DNA of 20,488 nt. Origin: CAYHWW01 sp964360145 (GTDB lineage Bacteria; Bdellovibrionota; UBA1018; CAYHWW01). The translations under genes were made by a program, and so were the position numbers. The stretch lies in assembly GCA_964360145.1 (NCBI GenBank), contig CAYHWW010000044.1:1-20488 (forward strand), in the 5' to 3' direction. A model generated the notes under the pieces. It saw only the letters and a program-made list of their open reading frames with translations, ran no database searches and was not told the DNA's origin. Below are positions 14,917-20,488 of the stretch, in pieces (positions within the stretch are counted from its first letter, which is position 1; each line of letters begins with the position of its first letter).

Positions 14917-15666
14917 ATGGCCAAAGCACCACCGGTGGCAAGTTACAAGCTCATCAAGCGTACGGAGCAAGCTCAAGACACCTTCGAGCTGACTTTCGAG
15001 CGCCCTGCCGGGGACTTCCTCCCCGGGCAGTTCATCAGCATCATCATCCCTGGAGCGGGCCCCGGCGGCCGAGACCTGCGGCGCGCCTACTCCATCGCCT
15101 CCCCCCCGCAATTCCAAGGTCGCTTTGAGCTCTCCATCAAACTGGTTCAAGGGGGCCCTGGCACCACCTACTTAAACAGCCTTAAAGCCGGGGATGAGAT
15201 CCGCGGTCAAATGCCCATGGGTGATTTCATCATGAAGCACCCTGAGGATGCCCCCGCCCTCTTCATTGGCACGGGCACCGGCGTCGCCCCCCATCGGGCC
15301 ATGGTGCTGTCAAAAAATCACCCCTGGCAGGCCCCTCTTGGATTCCTCCAGGGCGTCCGTGCGGAAATCGATGTCATCTATCCTGAACTCTTTGCCGCTG
15401 ACCGGCCCCTGCCCCTCCGCAACGCGGAACATCTCAAAATCTGCCTGTCCCGCCCCGCGGACCGCGACGCCTGGCTGCGCAAACCCGAGGGCTACGTGGG
15501 CCGGGTCACGGATTACCTCCGCAACGAGATGCAAGATTGGGATTGGGCCAAGAGCCACTACTATCTCTGCGGTTCCGGCCCTATGATCATCGAGGTGGAG
15601 GGCTGGCTCATGAATGACAAGAGCGTGTCCAAGACCCAAATTCACAAAGAGGCCTATTTCAAGTGA
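14917..15666 (+). CDS. Ferredoxin-NADP reductase-like flavoprotein
   Basis: The 249-aa protein has the two-domain FNR layout. FAD domain: PGQFISIIIP and RRAYSIAS (55-62, the RxYS flavin motif). NAD(P) domain: GTGTGVAPHRAM (118-129) and YYLCGSGPMI near the C-terminus. There is no iron-sulfur domain, so it would exchange electrons with a separate ferredoxin or flavodoxin in the cytoplasm. AGGA precedes the ATG by 6 nt. It is the first of four genes joined by 4-nt overlaps and is divergent from the methyltransferase gene with a 30-nt gap. Confidence 0.88.
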   Translation: MAKAPPVASYKLIKRTEQAQDTFELTFERPAGDFLPGQFISIIIPGAGPGGRDLRRAYSIASPPQFQGRFELSIKLVQGGPGTTYLNSLKAGDEIRGQMPMGDFIMKHPEDAPALFIGTGTGVAPHRAMVLSKNHPWQAPLGFLQGVRAEIDVIYPELFAADRPLPLRNAEHLKICLSRPADRDAWLRKPEGYVGRVTDYLRNEMQDWDWAKSHYYLCGSGPMIIEVEGWLMNDKSVSKTQIHKEAYFK

Positions 15667-15854
15667 TCTTCTCTGGCGAACACCTTCTCATCCTTGGCGT
15701 AGTGCTGCTGTTCTTCGGGCCACGTTTTTTGCCCGCCGCCGGTGCCACCATGGGTAAAGCCGTGCGCAACCTCAGAGACGCCTTCTCCGGCGTGAAGGAA
15801 CCCGCCTACCGCAAGCTCTCTGAACGTGTCATCACCGATGAGGAGGGTTCATGA
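15663..15854 (+). CDS. tatA: TatA/TatB-family translocase component
   Basis: The 63-aa protein has one N-terminal membrane helix, the FGP hinge (18-20) and an amphipathic helix LPAAGATMGKAVRNLRDAFSG (23-43), then a short charged tail. This is the layout of TatA/TatB proteins that form the pore for folded proteins with twin-arginine signals. Length and tail resemble TatA more than TatB. No tatC is present in the window. Translation begins with GTG overlapping the reductase stop (GTGA), and the stop overlaps the next ATG. Confidence 0.82.
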   Translation: MIFSGEHLLILGVVLLFFGPRFLPAAGATMGKAVRNLRDAFSGVKEPAYRKLSERVITDEEGS

Positions 15855-16312
15855 GCAGCCCCACTGTGGAACAATTGCGCGCCTTTTTCGAAGAGGGCGC
15901 CCTTGCTCAAAGGGCTGCCGCCAGCCTGAAGAACGGCGCCCAAATCGCCCTCATCGTCGAGGGCGCCAGTTACACCTTCACCAAAGAGGGCGGGCGTAAC
16001 CGCCTCCTCGCGCAAGCGCCCATCAAAGCAGACATGACGTTCACTATGCCCGCCGCCTCGGCCTTGGAACTCGTCACCCGCCGCTTTGATTCCGTTGGCC
16101 AGGTGGGTCTGCATATTTTTGAAGACGTCCTCAGCCAAGACCCGACCCGCAAGGTGGGGGCCCGCTTCCACTGTGGTTTCCTGACGCTCATGACCAGCGG
16201 CTACATGGGCATCCTCACCGCCGGAGGCGCGGATGTGGCAAAGTTCCTGGCTAGCCGCGGTTTCGGCAACATCTCTAAACTCAAAGACGCCATAGCGAGG
16301 CTCAAATTATGA
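15851..16312 (+). CDS. SCP2 sterol-binding-like domain protein
   Basis: The 153-aa protein has no signal peptide. Its order of strands and helices (NGAQIALIVEGASYTFTKEGG, then ADMTFTMPAASALELVTR, and a C-terminal segment GGADVAKFLASRG) fits an SCP2-like lipid-binding domain, a small pocket fold found alone or fused in many bacteria. Ligand and role are unknown. It overlaps both neighbours by ATGA, placing it in one transcript with a TatA-like protein and hpt. Confidence 0.6.
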   Translation: MSSPTVEQLRAFFEEGALAQRAAASLKNGAQIALIVEGASYTFTKEGGRNRLLAQAPIKADMTFTMPAASALELVTRRFDSVGQVGLHIFEDVLSQDPTRKVGARFHCGFLTLMTSGYMGILTAGGADVAKFLASRGFGNISKLKDAIARLKL

Positions 16313-16848
16313 GCATGATCGATAAAAAGAACTTTAATAAATTCCTCAACGAGTCCGACATCGAAAGCATCGTGGCAAGCCTCGCCATGCAGCTCAACCG
16401 GGACTACGAAGGCAAGAAGCTGGTGCTGGTGACCGTGCTCAAGGGCGCCTGCATCTTCATCGCCGACCTCTGCCGCCAGCTGAAACCCGATCTGGAAGTG
16501 GACTTCGTGCGCATGGGCGCCCACGGCAAAACCGATACCAGCCCGGGCACCACCACTTTCATCAAAGACATCACCTCTGACATCCGCGACAAACATGTCC
16601 TCATCGTCGAAGAAATCATCGACTCCGGCCGCAACCTGAAGTTCCTCTACGACCGCCTCCGGTCATCGGGCCCCGCTTCCGTGGAGGTTGTGACCTTTCT
16701 TGATAAGCGCGGTAAGCGCATGGTGGACGTACCCGTGAAGTATTACGGGCGCATCATCGAAGACCAGTTCCTCGTGGGCTACGGCCTTGATCTCGAAGAA
16801 AACAGCCGCAACCTCTCGGAAATTTACTACTTGAAGTACCCCAACTGA
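16309..16848 (+). CDS. hpt: Hypoxanthine phosphoribosyltransferase
   Basis: The 179-aa purine salvage enzyme makes IMP or GMP from hypoxanthine or guanine and PRPP in the cytoplasm. Seen: the pyrophosphate loop LKGA (44-47), the PRPP motif HVLIVEEIIDSG (96-107) with the catalytic Asp105, and VGYGLD (156-161) with the base-site Asp161. Two deviations stand out: the first acidic pair is Glu-Glu instead of Glu-Asp, and the flexible loop reads MGAHGKTDTSPG where SSYG...SSG is usual. The fold looks intact. The ATG overlaps the SCP2 gene stop. Confidence 0.9.
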   Translation: MSMIDKKNFNKFLNESDIESIVASLAMQLNRDYEGKKLVLVTVLKGACIFIADLCRQLKPDLEVDFVRMGAHGKTDTSPGTTTFIKDITSDIRDKHVLIVEEIIDSGRNLKFLYDRLRSSGPASVEVVTFLDKRGKRMVDVPVKYYGRIIEDQFLVGYGLDLEENSRNLSEIYYLKYPN

Positions 16849-16858
16849 GCGCCCCACA

Positions 16859-17158
16859 ATGACAGCCCCCAAGGCCCCACAACTGCTGCAGAGGCGAGTC
16901 GTCATCCGGGGCAAGGTCCAGGGCGTGGGCTACCGCGCCTCCACGGCCCGGGAGGCCGCGCAGTACCATGGCCTCCGGGGCTGGGTGCGCAACCTGCCTG
17001 ATGGCTGCGTGGAGGCGGTATTCTGTGGTGAAGCCAGGGCCGTGATCATTCTCGTGGATTGGTGTCGGCGGGGGCCGCCACGCTGCGTGGTGGAGTGCAT
17101 CGACGTCGAGGATGAGGCCCCGGACCTCAAACTCCCCCCCTTCGAAGTCCTCGACTAA
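16859..17158 (+). CDS. acyP: Acylphosphatase
   Basis: The 99-aa protein has the normal acylphosphatase length and both signatures: GKVQGVGYR (18-26, catalytic Arg26) and GWVRNLPDG (41-49, catalytic Asn45). It hydrolyses carboxyl-phosphate bonds such as acetyl phosphate. It follows hpt after 10 nt and probably shares its transcript. There is no visible Shine-Dalgarno. Its stop overlaps the stop of the convergent metalloprotease gene by 4 nt, so no terminator fits between them. Confidence 0.93.
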   Translation: MTAPKAPQLLQRRVVIRGKVQGVGYRASTAREAAQYHGLRGWVRNLPDGCVEAVFCGEARAVIILVDWCRRGPPRCVVECIDVEDEAPDLKLPPFEVLD

Positions 17159-18441
17159 TTAACGGGATATTGACCATCAAGTTCGAGGAAATCCGCTTCC
17201 AGCACATGCCCCGTATCCGATGAGGACATCAGGTCCGCGTCGTTGCTCTCGACGTAGTAGCGACATTGGCTGCGCTCAAACCGAGTGTAGTAGTGGTCGG
17301 GAAACCCCAAAATATGGCCTGCTTCATGGGCGAAAGCTGTGAGGCGAACATCGTCGTAGACATGCATGACGCGGTGGCTGTTGTTCACGCTGGCCCTGGA
17401 ACCTACCTCCGGGGAGAACTGCAGAAGATATGGTTGAGCGTCGGATAAATACTCACCAGGGCGCCACACCACTTCCACGCTGAGGCGACGGGAACGCCAC
17501 GCCCCCTCAATGGTGGCTTTGATGCGCCCTGCAGCTTCACCCAGCACGCCAGGGTCAAGGTGAAGCTCGATTTTCCCCTGGGAAACCCTTCGCACAGCGA
17601 CATGGGGGGTGAAATGGTAAAAAGCGGCATCAGCTTCGACCCAGGATGCCCAACTCACGATTATGTTTCTCCGCTCGGCGAAGTCCGCGGCCAAGTCGAG
17701 CCTGGATTTGACACTGGCGTAATCTTCATTGCGATGCATGAACGAAATGAGATCGCTGGCCAGCGCGGGCGCGGCGCAATCGCTCTGAGCGGCGCAGGCA
17801 GACAACGTCCGCTCAAGTCGCAAGAGGAGTGGCACGTCTTCGCGGTGGATTTGCATGTTGAGTTGCCACAGCATCCGCGACTCATCATCGCTGATCAGGC
17901 TGCGGGCGTGATCATTGAAACGCACCCATGCGGAGTTCATCGGCAGCTCTCGCACGCGGTTGTATTCCCCGAGGACCTCAGGCCAACTCTCTTGGGCCTC
18001 GTCATTCCAGCGATCCACGGGGCGGGCTGTCTCGAGGGGCTCTCGGATGGTGAGAGGTCCATGGAGCACCCGGCGGTAGCCCGACGCCCCCTCAGCGTGG
18101 GCCGCAACATATGCGGTCATTTCATCCCGACGGGCATCGAGTACCGCGGCGATCTGCTCTCGAATATGCTGGTCACGGTTGTCGCAGTCAGCGGCCCAAA
18201 TCCTTGCGGTCGCCATGCTGCGCACTAGACCCATGAGATTGCCGCCCTGGGCCTGGGACACAAGCTCACCGCCAGCGGCTGGCGGTGCGCCGCGGCCACC
18301 ATCAGCATGCGGGCTGTCACTGCCGCAGCCCGTGAGAAAAAGTAAAAGTAGGAAAGTTACTGGTTGATGCGCCCAGGCGCTACCCAGCAAAGCACTCACT
18401 AACATCAGAGCCTGGAGGGCCCCACTCAAAGCCTGAAACAT
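17155..18441 (-). CDS. Metzincin-type zinc metalloprotease lipoprotein
   Basis: The 428-aa protein ends in a zinc protease domain: AHEAGHILGFPDHYY (371-385) is HExxHxxGxxD, with His372, Glu373, His376 and Asp382 as likely ligands, and DLMSSS (403-408) is a plausible Met-turn (Met405). The Asp third ligand recalls snapalysins; His383 is next to it. The N-terminus is odd: a first hydrophobic run ending in SAWA (21-24) is followed by a second ending in the lipobox LTGC (Cys39), as if two export signals were joined. Residues about 60-270 are helical and unassigned. The start lies 3 nt after the stop of the M1 peptidase gene, so the two form an operon. Confidence 0.82.
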   Translation of the reverse strand: MFQALSGALQALMLVSALLGSAWAHQPVTFLLLLFLTGCGSDSPHADGGRGAPPAAGGELVSQAQGGNLMGLVRSMATARIWAADCDNRDQHIREQIAAVLDARRDEMTAYVAAHAEGASGYRRVLHGPLTIREPLETARPVDRWNDEAQESWPEVLGEYNRVRELPMNSAWVRFNDHARSLISDDESRMLWQLNMQIHREDVPLLLRLERTLSACAAQSDCAAPALASDLISFMHRNEDYASVKSRLDLAADFAERRNIIVSWASWVEADAAFYHFTPHVAVRRVSQGKIELHLDPGVLGEAAGRIKATIEGAWRSRRLSVEVVWRPGEYLSDAQPYLLQFSPEVGSRASVNNSHRVMHVYDDVRLTAFAHEAGHILGFPDHYYTRFERSQCRYYVESNDADLMSSSDTGHVLEADFLELDGQYPVN

Positions 18442-18444
18442 AGC

Positions 18445-20286
18445 CTATTCGATCTGAAGCAGCTTGGCGCAGGATTTTTGCATAATGGGATGATAGCCCC
18501 CCCGCGCCTGAGCGAAGATCTCAAGGGCCATGCGCTTGCCCTCCGGGGTTTGGGCGAGCTCCCGGTACAGCGGCTTGATATATTTGCCGCGGCCCGTCCT
18601 TATGAGGAACTCACGCAGGTGTTGATATTCAGCGGCGTGGTGGTTTCTGATCACGAGCTTAAACCAGCGATAGAGCACTTCCGGGTTTCGTTGGCCGGAT
18701 ACGTGGAAAACCCTGTCCAGTTCACCCATGCGCGGGGCAGGTACGTCGCCGCCGAGGATATCGAGCAGGTTCACAAGGTCGAAGGGAGTCCAGCCAGCGG
18801 TGCTCTTCGGCGCAACAGGTTTTGCCGTTTTCCAGATTTCTGCGATTCTTCCGATTTGCGCGGCACGCTCGGAATGGATGGCCGGAGCGTTCGTCGGCAG
18901 ACCAGGGCCATTAACCCATGCATCGACCCTGAGGCGCTCACCAAGACCAGGGTTCTCAGAAACCAAGGTCTGATGCAGGAAAGAAAGGAAGTCGGCGCTC
19001 GTGATGCTCTGGAAGCGGAACCGCTCGAAGTAGGACTTGAGGAACCTGTCGAATTTCTGGCGACCAACCGCTTCTTCAATGGTCTTCAGGAAAAATGCTC
19101 CCTTTTGATAGGCGACGGCGTTGATGCCGTCCTCCGGGTCCCGACCCGCGAGGTTCAACCTGAGGTGCGTATCGGCGGGGTTCGCCTTAAGGGTATTGAA
19201 GGCGTCTTGCAATTCCCCGAAGTTTCTCAGCTCCATTTGGTCGGCGAGCGCTTTTCCATAAATAGCTTCGATAATGCGGACCTCGGCGTAGGAGGTGATA
19301 CCTTCATTGAGCCAGAAGTCGTTCCAAGTGGCGGGTAGGACGAGATTTCCAGACCAGTAATGGGCGTATTCATGGGCTACGATGTTGATCATGGAGCGAT
19401 CACCAACCACCATGGCTGCGTTCAGGAAGGTGAGCCTGGGGTTTTCCATGCCTCCGTAGGGGAAGCTGTAGGGAAGAACAAGGATATCAGCCCGATCCCA
19501 CATAAAGGGCCCAAAAAGAGATTCCGCTGTGCGCAGGATCCTTTCCGCCTGCCCGAACTCCCGGGCCGCGGCTTTGATGAGGCCAGGCTCGGCATAAACG
19601 CCGGAGCGGGGCCCCAGCGTGCGGTACCGGATGTCACCAACAGCAAGGGCAATGAGATAGGCGGGAACAGGCTGCGGCATGACGAATTCATAGCGACCAT
19701 CGCGGGATTTGGCGGTGGGGTTCCTGGCAGACATGAGAGCCAGGAGGTCTTTCCTCGTGCGGATTTTGGCCCGGTATGGAGCCCGCACGGACGGTGTGTC
19801 CTGGCAGGGAATCCAGGTACGGGCCAGGATGGGTGCGCTCAAACTGAATAAGAATGGTTTACCGGATACGGTTTGTTCCGGCTCTAGCCAGTTGAGCGCT
19901 CCCGCGGAGGGCTTTGTCTCGTAGTGGATCGTGACCGAGCGGACTTGGCCCGGGGGCAGCTGGACGCTCAACGGTGAGCCGAGGATGGGGTCAGGGGTGC
20001 CGACGGTGTATTCAAGGCTCTGATTTCCCGGTGAGGCTGTGACGCTGCCTATCTTCAGGTCCTTGGTGTCGAGATAAAGCGTGTTTGAGCTCGTTTTGTT
20101 GTCTAACTCGTAAGTGACCGCACCAGAGATCACTTTGCGGTCAAAATCCACATTGAGATCGAGGTCCACCGACTTCACTGCTATTTCGTGGGGGCGGGAG
20201 TAAGAATGGGGATCATTTTCAAGGGCCCTGGGCGCTGCGTGGGATGAGAGAGCCAGTGCCAGCATGCCGGTCACGAGAAAATACAT
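18445..20286 (-). CDS. Exported M1 aminopeptidase, leukotriene-A4-hydrolase-like
   Basis: The 613-aa zinc aminopeptidase starts with a signal peptide (MYFLVTGMLALALSSHA) and so acts outside the cytoplasm. It has PEQTVSGKPFLFS and PCQDTPSVRAPY in the N-terminal domain, the exopeptidase motif GGMEN (278-282), the zinc site HEYAH (305-309) with Glu328 in WLNEG at the proper 18-residue spacing, and a C-terminal helical domain (RWFKLVIRNHHAAEYQHLREF) of the LTA4H type. It would trim N-terminal residues from peptides, perhaps together with the downstream metalloprotease. The start at 20286 has GGAGGT upstream and begins the signal peptide; a longer frame to 20415 would put 43 unlikely residues in front. 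Confidence 0.92.
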   Translation of the reverse strand: MYFLVTGMLALALSSHAAPRALENDPHSYSRPHEIAVKSVDLDLNVDFDRKVISGAVTYELDNKTSSNTLYLDTKDLKIGSVTASPGNQSLEYTVGTPDPILGSPLSVQLPPGQVRSVTIHYETKPSAGALNWLEPEQTVSGKPFLFSLSAPILARTWIPCQDTPSVRAPYRAKIRTRKDLLALMSARNPTAKSRDGRYEFVMPQPVPAYLIALAVGDIRYRTLGPRSGVYAEPGLIKAAAREFGQAERILRTAESLFGPFMWDRADILVLPYSFPYGGMENPRLTFLNAAMVVGDRSMINIVAHEYAHYWSGNLVLPATWNDFWLNEGITSYAEVRIIEAIYGKALADQMELRNFGELQDAFNTLKANPADTHLRLNLAGRDPEDGINAVAYQKGAFFLKTIEEAVGRQKFDRFLKSYFERFRFQSITSADFLSFLHQTLVSENPGLGERLRVDAWVNGPGLPTNAPAIHSERAAQIGRIAEIWKTAKPVAPKSTAGWTPFDLVNLLDILGGDVPAPRMGELDRVFHVSGQRNPEVLYRWFKLVIRNHHAAEYQHLREFLIRTGRGKYIKPLYRELAQTPEGKRMALEIFAQARGGYHPIMQKSCAKLLQIE

Positions 20287-20322
20287 GATACCTCCGGGGA
20301 TAGGGCACGGCAATGTATCATG
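20284..20322 (-). promoter_or_regulatory. Inverted repeat covering the M1 peptidase start codon
   Basis: In the transcript sense CATGATAC (20315-20322), a 23-nt spacer containing GGAG, and GTATCATG (20284-20291) form a perfect 8-bp inverted repeat whose second arm contains the ATG start. If transcription begins upstream of the first arm, the start codon and ribosome site would be held in a hairpin. Confidence 0.45.
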
Positions 20323-20488
20323 ATTTCGAATGATTAATAGAAAATATTGGTACATTAACCGCATCCGTACTCGGATGATGCTGACGCTCCTCAGGGGGCG
20401 TCGCGGCCGGCCCATCCTAAACCCTCGTCTAGATAGGCTGTGCTCACGTGCCCGACCCCACTCACCGGGCTCCCAGTCGCACGCCTCC
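20287..20488 (-). other. Upstream region of the peptidase operon
   Basis: No gene is supported here. An AT-rich segment (about 20315-20360) stands out from the GC-rich flanks and probably holds the promoter, but no pair of -35 and -10 boxes is convincing. CATCCG/CGGATG (20362-20367, 20372-20377) and an 8-bp hairpin with loop TCAG (20383-20402) lie further upstream. Confidence 0.4.

Noticed and set aside
14887..15150. N-terminal extension of the methyltransferase
   Set aside because: It would overlap the divergent reductase gene and bury the signal peptide.
20383..20402. Hairpin with loop TCAG as a terminator
   Set aside because: There is no T-run on either side, and the stem includes a wobble; no gene ends here within the window.

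Overview
The window is GC-rich bacterial chromosome, densely coded on both strands, with many 4-nt ATGA/GTGA gene overlaps and several lipoprotein or Sec signal peptides, so the cell is Gram-negative. Gene content and style (CHAT/TPR proteins, exported TehB-like methyltransferase, leukotriene-A4-hydrolase-like M1 peptidase, long acidic Pro/Ala-rich linkers) fit a deep-branching proteobacterial group such as Bdellovibrionota or the former Deltaproteobacteria. That is an impression from gene style, not a phylogenetic result.

Layout. 1-1684 (minus): a hairpin terminator, the tmRNA gene ssrA (52-399), and a 419-aa protein with a disordered N-terminus and a YbjQ-like C-terminus. 1703-6402 (plus): a compact run of crcB fluoride channel, a surface 5'-nucleotidase-like lipoprotein, a GT87-like membrane glycosyltransferase and a Gfo/Idh/MocA oxidoreductase. 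6395-7618 (minus): a small lipoprotein and a vapBC toxin-antitoxin pair with a textbook sigma70 promoter overlapped by a near-palindrome. 7758-9095 (plus): hisS. 9096-9470: a gene-free stretch holding a 179-bp symmetrical MITE-like inverted repeat that abuts the hisS stop codon, then a structured repeat (copy A).

9456-13842 (minus) is the most unusual locus: three translationally coupled genes for a membrane-anchored protein with a long acidic cytoplasmic tail, a TPR-CHAT caspase-like protease with a Sec signal peptide, and an exported TPR-like helical protein. Together they suggest an envelope-localised CHAT protease complex. Upstream lies copy B of the structured repeat (about 14006-14158), followed by an exported class I methyltransferase gene (minus).

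14917-17158 (plus): ferredoxin-NADP-reductase-like flavoprotein, TatA/B-like protein, SCP2-like protein, hypoxanthine phosphoribosyltransferase and acylphosphatase, the first four joined by 4-nt overlaps. 17155-20286 (minus): an M1 aminopeptidase followed 3 nt later by a metzincin-type metalloprotease lipoprotein, a two-gene exported peptidase operon whose first start codon lies in an 8-bp inverted repeat. 20287-20488 holds only the upstream region of that operon.
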